From Sedimentisphaerales bacterium (GTDB taxonomy: Bacteria > Planctomycetota > Phycisphaerae > Sedimentisphaerales > Anaerohalosphaeraceae), in assembly GCA_028282905.1 (NCBI GenBank), contig JANQGW010000123.1, positions 1-34,309 on the forward strand: 34,309 bases of DNA, written 5' to 3'. A model generated the notes under the pieces. It was not told where the DNA came from and did no database searches. It saw nothing but the letters and a program-made list of their open reading frames with translations. Shown here piece after piece: positions 26,712 through 34,309 of this stretch. Each line of letters begins with the position of its first letter. The stretch's first letter is position 1. The position numbers and the translations under genes were made by a program.

Positions 26712-27743
26712 ATGTCAATGACACATAAAGAGCGTGTAAAGTCGGCAATCGAGCATCGTCAGCCGGATCAAACTCCAAAAGGAGATCTGGCAATAGAGAG
26801 CGAATTGCTGAAAGCATTGATTGGATCGGAGACCTATCAGCAGCTTGATCCCAGGGAACGGCTGCTGAAAGCATGGCGCATACTTGGTTCCGATTTGGTT
26901 AATATTCATCAATTCCCGATGCAGCAAACCGGCGCAACACAAGATGGTCTCCCGATTTATCGGTCTGTCCTCGGGGATGAACACATCATTACCGAAGGAA
27001 GCTCTCACTTGCACAAACCTGCAATCAGTGATGTCAGCGAAGTGGACAATTATCGCTCGCCAGACCCTGCGACCTGTTTGACCGACATGTTAGATTGGTT
27101 TGTTGCAAACAGTGATTTGTTTGTTTTCGGCCAAATCATGGGGCCGGTCAGTTCCCTGGACTGGATGCTTGGAACGGAAGATTACATGGTTTATTCCATG
27201 ACGGATACCGAACAAATCAAGCTTCTCACGGAAAAAGTGATTGCTTACGAGATTGCTCGTGCCAAAATATTTATCGATCACGGTGCCGATGGAATCATGA
27301 TCACCGATGACATTGCCTTCAATACCGGATTATTTATGCCGCCGCATATCATGGATGAACTTGCCTGGCCTTTTTATAAAAAAATCATCAGAGAGGTCAA
27401 GGCACATCAGGATGTTCCGGTTTTCCTGCATATGGACGGCGATATCCGAAAGGTAATGAGCAATATTGCAGACTTCGGGTTTGACGGCCTGCAATCACTT
27501 CAGCCTAGTGCCGGGATGGACATTGCAGCCGTAAAGCAGGAATATGGGGACCGTCTGTGTTTGATGGGGAACATGGATCTGGATCACTTGATGCCGTTTG
27601 GCTCACCGGAAGAAGTGGCTGCTCAGGCAAAGTGGCTTTGTGATAACATCGGACAGGATGGTGGCTTTATTTTGAGCACATGCAATATTCTGACAAATAT
27701 AATTCCGCCGGAAAATGTGCTGGCGATGTATGGAGTACAATGA
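26712..27743 (+). CDS. UroD-like (MtaA/CmuA-type) protein 3, H-x-D variant
   Basis: The frame is open from 26544, but the family start is MTHKERVKSAIEHRQPDQTP, so ATG 26712 (or ATG 26718) is the real start, giving 343 residues. Upstream is GGGCGG at loose spacing. The key motif is H-M-D-G (240-243), again Asp in place of the H-x-C cysteine. The C-terminal loop has a Cys (FILSTCNILTNIIPPEN), as in many MtaA-like proteins, making this a hybrid of the two patterns. The gap to the preceding gene is 37 bases and the stop overlaps the next gene's start (ATGA), so all are co-transcribed. Function is unknown. Confidence 0.85.
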   Translation: MSMTHKERVKSAIEHRQPDQTPKGDLAIESELLKALIGSETYQQLDPRERLLKAWRILGSDLVNIHQFPMQQTGATQDGLPIYRSVLGDEHIITEGSSHLHKPAISDVSEVDNYRSPDPATCLTDMLDWFVANSDLFVFGQIMGPVSSLDWMLGTEDYMVYSMTDTEQIKLLTEKVIAYEIARAKIFIDHGADGIMITDDIAFNTGLFMPPHIMDELAWPFYKKIIREVKAHQDVPVFLHMDGDIRKVMSNIADFGFDGLQSLQPSAGMDIAAVKQEYGDRLCLMGNMDLDHLMPFGSPEEVAAQAKWLCDNIGQDGGFILSTCNILTNIIPPENVLAMYGVQ

Positions 27744-30700
27744 TGCAGGAAACAAGAGGCGTTGAAAAGATTTTGGATAAATGGCGGGGGCTGATTAAAA
27801 GCAAGAAACGCGCGATTATTTCGTTTGAAGAGATCATTCAGGGACGTATCGACTCATTACGTTCATGGATATATTCTGACACTGAACCGTTGACCGGCTG
27901 GCAGTATCGTCAGTTTAAATACGGTCATGATATGCAGCGTACATTTGTCGATGATGACTGGAAGCCGATCCGCGTCGGCGATACCTGGGGCGGCAAGGAC
28001 ATGAGCGCCTATTTTAAATGTCACGGTTGCATCCCTGAGCGATTCAAAGGCAAGCCCGTCGTGCTGAAAGTGTATTTTAGCGGCGACGGTCTTCTCCGTG
28101 TCAATGGACAGGCGTACCATGGACTCGATCCGTTCCGTGATACGGTGTTCATGACGGATTCAGCACGCGGTGACGAAGAATATGATTTCGAAGTGGAATC
28201 ATACATCGCCTGGCACTTCGGGGAAGGGATTGTCAAGAATTTCGAGGTCTCCTGCTGGGCTGTTTTCGATAAAGAAATGAATGATGCTTACTGGGACATT
28301 AAAACCCTATTCAATATTATGATGACAGATACGCTTGAAGCGGATCTGGTTGATTTTCTGCGTAAGCAACTGGACGAGGCTACCCGCTTTGTTGATCAGC
28401 GGTGTACCGATGCGGCTGCGGCCAAAGAAATGGCATTAAGATCGCAGCGAATGCTTCGTGAAAATGTCTATCAGTGTGACAAGTTCCGCAAGAATGGACT
28501 TGTGCATTTAACCGGCAACTCTCACCTTGATTTGGTGTATCTGTGGACACATTCAGAGTTTATCCGAAAAATCGGCCGAACCCATGCGACTACTCTGCGG
28601 CTGATGGAACAGTACCCGGACTACATTTTCACGCAGAGTCAGCCGCACATGTATGATCAAATGAAGCAGCACTATCCGGAATTATTCCAACAGGTTAAAT
28701 CACGTGTCAAAGAAGGCCGCTGGGAGGCGGTGGGCGCTTTCTGGGTGGAACCGGATTGTAATTTGATCTCCGGCGAATCCATGGTTCGCCAGATGTTGTA
28801 TGGGATTCGCTTTTACCAGAAGGAGTTTGGCGTGACACCCAAAACCGCGTGGATTCCGGATGTATTTGGAAATACCTGGACCATGCCGCAAATACTCGTC
28901 AAATGCGGACTCAAATATTTCGTTACCCATAAGATGAGTGTTTGGAACGATACGAACAAATGGACTAAAAATGTTTTCTGGTGGGAATCACCGGACGGCT
29001 CACGGATCTTTTCTCATGTGCCGACGACACATTTTATCGGCACTGCTGAACCCGATCACGTCAAAGAGCACTGGGATGCGTTCAGTGACAAAGCTGAAAT
29101 TGGGGAGACTCTATACTGCTATGGGTGGGGTGACGGGGGCGGCGGCCCGGATATCGAAATGCTTGAATACTGTAAGCGGTATGAGAGTTTGCCAGGGATT
29201 GTCCCGTGCCGGAATTCGACAGTCGAGGGGGCACTCGAAAGCATGCTGCAAAAGGCGTTAAATGCACAGATTCCTGTTATTGATGACGAGTTATATCTAG
29301 AAGAGCACCGCGGTGTGTACACGACCAAAGGCCGTTTAAAGAAATTGAATCGTACTTGTGAGCATCTGTATCGAAAAGCCGAAATGTTCAGTTGTTTTGC
29401 AAAGATTCCCTATCCACGAAAGGACTTGGATACCGGTTGGAAAGAGGTTCTAACCAACCAGTTCCATGATTCCTTGCCGGGCACTCATGTCACGCGTGCT
29501 TATCTTGATATTCTGGACAGTTATGATAAAGCCGTCTCCATCGGTCAAACAACACTGAATAATGCATTGGCGGATATTGCAAGCCGGATTGATACAACCG
29601 GTCCGGGGCAGGCGGTTGTTCTTTTCAATGCTTTACCTTATACACGCAAAAGCTGCGTATCGATCCCATGTGATCAGAAAGAAGTGCACGTTCTTGATCC
29701 CTCTGGAAATGAGATTGTCAGTCAATTGACGACAGACTTTGAAACCGGACAGCACGTTCTGATCTTTGAGGCTGACGGGTTGCCATCGGTTGGATATGCA
29801 GTGTTCCGGATCGTTGGTGGTAGAGGGAAGGGGGCTTGCCCAGATTCGTCAACTGTGCGCAGTGAAAATGATCATTTTGTGATGGAGAATAACCATCTCA
29901 GAGCAGTTATCAATGGCAATGGTGAAATTGTTTCACTGATTGTGAAGGAAACAGGGGCTGAAGTGATCGATGAAGAGAATCGGGCCAATGTTTTCCATCT
30001 GTATGAGGATATCCCCGGCACGTTTGATGCCTGGGATATTGAAGAGCATTATACGAGTCATGAATTTGAGATGGGAAAAGCACAGGTAGAAATTATCGAG
30101 CAAGGGCCAGTTCAGTCGGCATTGCTGATAACACGAACATTTCAGAAATCAACAATGAAACAGCGGATCGTCCTTGGCGCAGATGCGCGACGTCTTGATT
30201 TTCAAACCTGGATTGACTGGAAGGAACAGCACAAGCTGCTCAAGGTTCGTTTCCACACGACAATTCGTTCCCGTCTGGCGACTTATGATATCGCGTATGG
30301 AAATATGACTCGCCCAACGACCCGAAACAACTCGTTTGAATCGGCTAAATTTGAAGTGCCGGGGCACGAATGGATGGATCTTTCCCAAACGGACCGGGGG
30401 GTGAGCTTGCTGACGGATTCAAAATATGGTTATGAGGCACACGGTCAAATGATTTCTCTATCCTTGCTGAAAGGGCCGAAATACCCGGACCCGCAATCTG
30501 ATCAGGAAGAACATACGTTTACCTATTCCCTCTACCCGCATGTTGGCGACTGGAAAGCGGCTGATACCATGGGGCAGGCTATTGAACTGAATGACCCGAT
30601 CGAACCTCATCTGGTCGATTCACATATAGGGTCAGAGCCAACGAGTCGGTCATTTATGATCATGCAGGCTCAAGGGGTGGCTCTGGAAGCGGTTAAGAAG

Positions 30701-30913
30701 GCCGAAGATTCAGAAGCTATCGTCATCCGTCTGGTAGAACGCCACGGCGGTGAGGAAATTGTGAAAATCGCAATTGACCACGAAATCAATACCATTGAAG
30801 AATGTGATTTACTGGAAACCGATCAGAGGCCGCTGTCTCTCGAACAGGATTATTCAATATCCTTGAATATTAATCCCTATGAAATTAAAACATTAAAGCT
30901 TGGGCTTGCTTGA
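27740..30913 (+). CDS. GH38 alpha-mannosidase
   Basis: The start is ATG 27740, overlapping the previous stop, or ATG 27743, with GGAG at 27732-27735; the upstream open frame belongs to no real start. 1057 residues. GH38 signature residues are present: H-x-D (His262, Asp264, in GNSHLDLVYLW) for the zinc, the nucleophile Asp374 in WIPDVFGN, and the NQFHDSLPGTH stretch. A N-terminal beta domain (~40-180) precedes the barrel, and beta-sandwich domains make up the last ~450 residues, as in the full-length family. No signal peptide is seen, so it acts in the cytoplasm. GH38 enzymes hydrolyse alpha-mannosides with retention of configuration. In this cluster it would process an imported mannose-containing oligosaccharide. 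Confidence 0.93.
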   Translation: MMQETRGVEKILDKWRGLIKSKKRAIISFEEIIQGRIDSLRSWIYSDTEPLTGWQYRQFKYGHDMQRTFVDDDWKPIRVGDTWGGKDMSAYFKCHGCIPERFKGKPVVLKVYFSGDGLLRVNGQAYHGLDPFRDTVFMTDSARGDEEYDFEVESYIAWHFGEGIVKNFEVSCWAVFDKEMNDAYWDIKTLFNIMMTDTLEADLVDFLRKQLDEATRFVDQRCTDAAAAKEMALRSQRMLRENVYQCDKFRKNGLVHLTGNSHLDLVYLWTHSEFIRKIGRTHATTLRLMEQYPDYIFTQSQPHMYDQMKQHYPELFQQVKSRVKEGRWEAVGAFWVEPDCNLISGESMVRQMLYGIRFYQKEFGVTPKTAWIPDVFGNTWTMPQILVKCGLKYFVTHKMSVWNDTNKWTKNVFWWESPDGSRIFSHVPTTHFIGTAEPDHVKEHWDAFSDKAEIGETLYCYGWGDGGGGPDIEMLEYCKRYESLPGIVPCRNSTVEGALESMLQKALNAQIPVIDDELYLEEHRGVYTTKGRLKKLNRTCEHLYRKAEMFSCFAKIPYPRKDLDTGWKEVLTNQFHDSLPGTHVTRAYLDILDSYDKAVSIGQTTLNNALADIASRIDTTGPGQAVVLFNALPYTRKSCVSIPCDQKEVHVLDPSGNEIVSQLTTDFETGQHVLIFEADGLPSVGYAVFRIVGGRGKGACPDSSTVRSENDHFVMENNHLRAVINGNGEIVSLIVKETGAEVIDEENRANVFHLYEDIPGTFDAWDIEEHYTSHEFEMGKAQVEIIEQGPVQSALLITRTFQKSTMKQRIVLGADARRLDFQTWIDWKEQHKLLKVRFHTTIRSRLATYDIAYGNMTRPTTRNNSFESAKFEVPGHEWMDLSQTDRGVSLLTDSKYGYEAHGQMISLSLLKGPKYPDPQSDQEEHTFTYSLYPHVGDWKAADTMGQAIELNDPIEPHLVDSHIGSEPTSRSFMIMQAQGVALEAVKKAEDSEAIVIRLVERHGGEEIVKIAIDHEINTIEECDLLETDQRPLSLEQDYSISLNINPYEIKTLKLGLA

Positions 30914-30949
30914 TAACAGTTGACACCTTCAAAATCCAAAGGACAAGCG

Positions 30950-31999
30950 ATGCTGACTTCACGAGAAAGAGTTTTACGGATATTAAACCATCGGGAACCT
31001 GATCGAGTTCCATTTGCGTTTGATTGTTCCCAGCAGGATAAAGTGGAAGACCTCTGCAGGCACTACGGGGTAACCACCGCCGATGAATTATTTACAGCCG
31101 TCGGCTCTGATACACGGTTCTGTATGTGCTGGGATGATGTCAGTCGGATAAATCGATTTGATTCCGATGAACGGTATGTTGATATGTGGGGGATTGAACG
31201 TTCTGTGATCGGAATGTATCCCCAATCGCATCCGCTGGCGGCGGCAGAAAGTATTAAAGACTTGGAAAGGTATGATAATTGGCCCAGTCCGGACAATATT
31301 GACTATCAGGCCTATGCGGCGAAAGCTGAGGACTATGGTGATTTGGCAGTGCTGGGGGGAATGTGGTCCTGCTTCATGGAGGTCGCCGAAGGGCTTTTGG
31401 GTACTGAAAAGTATATGATTATGATGATGCTCGAGCCAGATTTTATGGATTTTCTGCTGGATAAGATAGTAGGATTCTACCTCGAATGCAATCGGCGAAT
31501 GTTTGATACCATGAAAGATCGCATGCAGGTCTTTTTTATGGGAGACGATTACGGCAGCCAAAGGGATTTATTATGGAGTCCGGAAGTCTGGCGGCGTTTT
31601 GTGAAACCTCGCCTGAAGAAATTATATGATTTGGCGCATATGCGTGATTATAAGGTTATGCAGCATTCTTGCGGATCTGTTGTAAAGGTTATTCCGGACA
31701 TGATAGAAATTGGTTTAGATGTCCTGCAGCCTATTCAAGTGTGTGCAGAGGGAATGGACCCGATGACTTTAAAACAGCAATTTGGCGACCAACTCTCATT
31801 TATGGGCGGCGTGGACGCGCAGCAGGTGTTGCCGTTTGGAACTCCGCAGGAGGTTCAGGAGGAAGTCCGCAGAAGAATTGAAGTTTTCGCGCCGGGAGGT
31901 GGGTATATTCTCTCTACGTCCCAGGGAATTATGCCGGATGTCCCCATTGAAAACTTTCTTGCGATGCTGACTTCCATCGAAGAATTCGGTGTATATTAG
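30950..31999 (+). CDS. UroD-like (MtaA/CmuA-type) protein 4, H-x-C variant
   Basis: ATG 30950 is chosen over the TTG at 30920 because AAAGGA lies at ~30938-30943 and the family start MLTSRERVLRILNHREPDRVP is complete, giving 349 residues. The H-x-C zinc ligand pair is intact (H-S-C-G at 239-242), as in paralogue 1. The MGDDYGSQRDLLWSPEVWRRF segment is close to the equivalent of paralogue 2. The C-terminal loop has no Cys (ILSTSQGIMPDVPIEN). It lies 36 bases after the mannosidase gene and is the last gene of the cluster; no convincing terminator follows. Methyl transfer is the best-known activity of H-x-C members, but nothing here confirms it. Confidence 0.87.
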   Translation: MLTSRERVLRILNHREPDRVPFAFDCSQQDKVEDLCRHYGVTTADELFTAVGSDTRFCMCWDDVSRINRFDSDERYVDMWGIERSVIGMYPQSHPLAAAESIKDLERYDNWPSPDNIDYQAYAAKAEDYGDLAVLGGMWSCFMEVAEGLLGTEKYMIMMMLEPDFMDFLLDKIVGFYLECNRRMFDTMKDRMQVFFMGDDYGSQRDLLWSPEVWRRFVKPRLKKLYDLAHMRDYKVMQHSCGSVVKVIPDMIEIGLDVLQPIQVCAEGMDPMTLKQQFGDQLSFMGGVDAQQVLPFGTPQEVQEEVRRRIEVFAPGGGYILSTSQGIMPDVPIENFLAMLTSIEEFGVY

Positions 32000-32050
32000 A
32001 GTTCTTCAATTAATGGTATGGCCATTTATGGTGTGTCGGAAATTCCTACC

Positions 32051-32467
32051 TCAAGAATAAATCATTTCAGGTTTACCGTGTCCCCACAATTCAGTGCATT
32101 CGCGGGGAAACGCCATCACAAACATCGCATCCGAATGCACCATGGTCATGACAAAAAACACGACCTTTTTCAAGGTGCCATTAAAGTTGGCCAGGGCATG
32201 GCCGAAGTCCACTTGGGCCTCACCCGGTCGCTGGCTCAGTGGCATGAACACTTCCTTGGTGGTCTGTTTGATCCGGCCCAGATACGGGCCAATCTTGGAT
32301 TTTTCAACCGGCTTGCTCCGTCGGTAGCCCGGCGGTTCACTATGGTCCCGGATTTTACGCAGAGTCGGCCTGCTGATGCCTGTTTCGCGATGTAATTGAC
32401 GGAGAGAAACCTCTCCATTGCGGATTTGACGCCTTAATTCGATCCATTGATCCATCTTTGTGTACAC
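32051..32467 (-). pseudogene. istA: IS21-family transposase fragment (IstA N-terminus, internally deleted)
   Basis: A 138-residue leftward frame from ATG at 32467. Residues 1-65 match the IstA start (MYTKMDQWIELRR, then an HTH with VSLRQLHRETGISRPTLRKI, EPPGYRRSKP). The catalytic core continues at EVFMPLSQRPGEAQVDFGHA. About 55 residues normally between KIGPYLGRIKQ and EVFMPLS are missing in frame, near 32260. Homology ends around FPRECTE; the last ~12 residues are unrelated read-through into flanking DNA. Full IstA is ~500 residues, so this is dead. The first catalytic Asp survives, the rest of the core is gone. Confidence 0.85.
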
Positions 32468-32550
32468 TCCTGTTTTCTTTCATAATAATCAATCATAAAT
32501 ATCTTCTAATTACTCTTTACAGTCAATTATTACAGGTTTTCGGTTACAGG

Positions 32551-32602
32551 GGTACAATTTTCAACCGCCCGCCAGGTGGGACAATTTTGCTCCGCCGTTT
32601 AT
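32551..32602 (-). repeat. IS21 left-end terminal repeats
   Basis: Two similar 19-base units lie at 32551-32569 (GGTACAATTTTCAACCGCC) and 32578-32596 (GGGACAATTTTGCTCCGCC). They are 27 bases apart and share GG-ACAATTTT and CCGCC. Multiple such units are the transposase-binding repeats of IS21-family ends. Read on the minus strand they precede the istA fragment, as the left end should. The element end is placed near 32602. Confidence 0.65.
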
Positions 32603-32609
32603 AGAAGGG

Positions 32610-32837
32610 ATGTTCGTTGATCAATGCGAGAATATCCTGGCCTTTGGCAGACCGGGTTCAGGAAAGACACATGTGCTGTGCGGCATCTGTCATGAATTAG
32701 TCCGGCAAGGCAGAAAAGTCTATTTTACAACCTGCGATTTCATCGTTCAGCAACTGCTCAGAGCCAAACAGGAACTTGAGCTTGATAAGCTACTCAAGAA
32801 ACTGTCCAAATATACACTGCACGTCAGATCTAAATAA
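32610..32837 (+). pseudogene. istB: IstB ATPase fragment of an IS21-family element
   Basis: 75 residues in the plus direction with the IstB Walker A motif GRPGSGKTH, followed by VLCGICHELVRQGRKVYFTTCDFIVQQLL. Homology stops after KKLSKY, where full IstB continues to Walker B for another ~100 residues; the last residues are read-through. The homology begins at about 32604, right at the left end of the neighbouring IS21 remnant. It therefore comes from a second element or from a rearrangement, since istA and istB normally read in the same direction. Confidence 0.8.
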
Positions 32838-33314
32838 TACATCTCAAGCCTTGAAGAGCGATCCAATCGCCATCTTTCCCATATAGGATAGCATTTGTCT
32901 TGTGTGGGCTTTCGGGTGCCAGATAAGGCTAGTTGCTACACCTTCAAAGAAGATTGAAAATCTCATCCAACTCGCTTAATTTCTTGATTTTGTGGTCAAA
33001 TCATTTTTTGTGTAGCACAGAGAGAAATCTTGTTTTTTTATGATCGTTTCTAAAAAAAGGGCGTATATACAAGATAAAGAGACTCTCTATTGGGACAAAG
33101 GGAATGTGTTCGAAAAAGATAATTTAGAGATAATGGCGTATATCCGGTTGTTTTTCTGACAGAGATGTACCCCTTAATCTTTATGATCAAAGGAGATAGC
33201 ATGTTTTTCTTCTGTACATGTTTTTTTAGTCAATAAATGGTCTGCTTGAGAAATTACTTGTTAGAGTAATCATTGTAAGTACTTTTGTGAATATGGACTA
33301 TTAATGAGGAAGTT
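32838..33314. other. AT-rich intergenic region before the second sigma factor
   Basis: 477 bases without a credible gene. It contains GGCGTATAT twice (about 33060 and 33134) and several T-runs (for example 33020-33027 and 33220-33228), but no clear palindrome or known RNA. The first part may still hold degraded IS21 sequence. Like the other sigma gene, this one has a long untranslated or intergenic lead. Confidence 0.4.
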
Positions 33315-33869
33315 GTGTCCGAGAGAATAGCTAATTCTCATAATGACAAGTTGCCTCTGGAATCCAAAGCCAGGCGGTTTATGGATCTTATTGTATCTAA
33401 TCAGAAGAAGATATTTGCTTATATCTTAAGTATTATATCTAATCATGCGGACGCTGAGGATCTTTTGCAGGAAACACTTGCAATTATGTGGGAGAAGTTT
33501 GACAGCTATGAGGCAGGAACTGATTTTGCTGCTTGGGGGGTAGCGATAGCGCGATTTAGGATTCTTAATTTTCGTAAAAAACACAAAGCTTTTCTTTCTA
33601 ATGAGGTTATTGAGATTCTTGAGCAAGAAACTGCTGAGCGGCTTGATGGCTTGGATGACCAACTCGATATACTCAAAGAATGCATCAAAAAGCTCTCTCT
33701 TAAGGATAAGAAGTTGCTGAAGATGCGTTATGAGCGGGATTTAACATTTGAGAAGATTGCTGGTCAATTTGGTCTGACTGCTTCTGGGATTTGTCGAGCA
33801 ATCAGCCGTACTCATCTAAGGCTGACACAGTGCCTCCGGAGAAATCGAAATTGGGAGGCGACGTCATGA
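33315..33869 (+). CDS. ECF-type RNA polymerase sigma factor (second copy)
   Basis: 184 residues from GTG 33315, with AGGA at 33308-33311. Region 2 is visible in DAEDLLQETLAIMWEKF and the following helix. Region 4 is visible in RYERDLTFEKIAGQFGLTASGICRAISRTH. Same length and layout as the sigma at 1914, with conserved segments such as LKECIKKLS, so the two are paralogues. The stop overlaps the start of the FecR-like gene (ATGA), as expected for a sigma/anti-sigma-type pair. It probably controls the genes downstream, outside this window. Confidence 0.92.
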   Translation: MSERIANSHNDKLPLESKARRFMDLIVSNQKKIFAYILSIISNHADAEDLLQETLAIMWEKFDSYEAGTDFAAWGVAIARFRILNFRKKHKAFLSNEVIEILEQETAERLDGLDDQLDILKECIKKLSLKDKKLLKMRYERDLTFEKIAGQFGLTASGICRAISRTHLRLTQCLRRNRNWEATS

Positions 33870-34309
33870 ATTCACAAAACCATATTCCTCCCGATCTCAT
33901 TGAATTGTTTGTCTTAGCTTTTGACGGAAGGCTATCTGAGCCGCAGCGTGAAAGTCTCAATCAGAAATTGTTGGAAAGTGCTTTCGTTCGAAAATGCTAT
34001 CTGGATTTTCTGACCACTTATGTAGGATTGAATTATATTGAAGGAGTCTTGAATCTACAGGAGGAAACTGTGGATGAATTTGATGAAGAAGCTTGGCATG
34101 CTCTGTCTGAATATGAAAAGTCCGCTCCGGCGATCGAAATTTGTGAAGAAAAATCTAAAAGAGAGCCTGTTAAAATGCTTAAGATTGAAAAGACGCCTTG
34201 GGCTATTAATAAGTTTTCATTGTATACCCTTGTAGCCTCTTCAGCGGCAATCTTATTTTTAGCTGTTCTGCTGTGGATGGCACCGGTAAAACCACTTGTG
34301 GCATATCTG
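33866..34309 (+). CDS. FecR-like membrane protein, partial (cut by window end)
   Basis: 148 codons from ATG 33866 remain open at the window edge. GGGAGG at 33853-33858 is well placed. The N-terminal part is helical and acidic (MNSQNHIPPDLIELFVLAF...), with the W-H-A-L-S-E-Y-E-K-S-A-P-A-I pattern that matches WEALKYYEQIAPAL of the FecR-like protein at 2461. A membrane helix lies at about 122-138 (TLVASSAAILFLAVLLWM). The FecR domain itself would lie beyond the edge. It pairs with the sigma factor by a 4-base overlap. Confidence 0.85.
   Translation, partial: MNSQNHIPPDLIELFVLAFDGRLSEPQRESLNQKLLESAFVRKCYLDFLTTYVGLNYIEGVLNLQEETVDEFDEEAWHALSEYEKSAPAIEICEEKSKREPVKMLKIEKTPWAINKFSLYTLVASSAAILFLAVLLWMAPVKPLVAYL

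Noticed and set aside
32018..32395. Plus-strand 125-residue frame
   Set aside because: It is antisense to the istA fragment, which has clear IS21 homology.
33180..33240. A tiny frame after GGAGATAGCATG
   Set aside because: It encodes only about 11 residues, with no family look, in T-rich DNA.

Overview
The window looks like an accessory, glycan-oriented stretch of a Planctomycetota chromosome, most likely of the Phycisphaerae type. The basis is the combination of paired ECF sigma factor and FecR-like genes, pseudopilins ending in an H-X9-DG motif, a PEP-CTERM protein, dockerin-like repeats of the form D-x-N-x-D-C-x-V-x-L-x-D-F, a sulfatase, and UroD-like genes interleaved with glycoside hydrolases. 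The lineage is inferred from gene content only.

Layout. (a) 1-1331: tail of an unidentified gene, then a membrane-anchored metallophosphoesterase. (b) 1914-4143: an ECF sigma factor overlapping a FecR-like membrane protein. (c) 4381-14148: six co-directional genes for exported proteins: pseudopilin, PEP-CTERM protein, LamG/dockerin-like protein, a very large FAD-oxidoreductase fusion, Tat-type sulfatase, and a second pseudopilin with a degenerate end. Three of them share an exactly 170-residue module. (d) 14149-17858: an insertion hot spot with short repeats, tRNA-Ser-like 3' fragments, a group II intron with its maturase, and an IS256-family element abutting the intron end. (e) 18016-31999: a divergent AraC/XylR-type regulator and a seven-gene catabolic cluster. 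The cluster holds four UroD-like proteins (the first frameshifted), a GH95-like exported enzyme, a sodium:solute symporter and a GH38 alpha-mannosidase. (f) 32051-32837: head-to-head wreckage of IS21 elements. (g) 33315-34309: a second sigma/FecR pair, the FecR gene cut by the window end.

How it may work together (inference). The regulator probably senses a sugar and controls the cluster through an 18-bp perfect palindrome in the divergent promoter region. The exported GH95-like enzyme would trim a glycan, the symporter would import the product, the GH38 enzyme would split it inside the cell, and the UroD-like proteins would carry out an unknown step, possibly methyl-group transfer. The best candidates for something undescribed are the UroD/GH cluster with its two different metal-site signatures, the triplicated 170-residue module attached to three different C-terminal contexts, and a strongly structured untranslated region ahead of the first pseudopilin gene.
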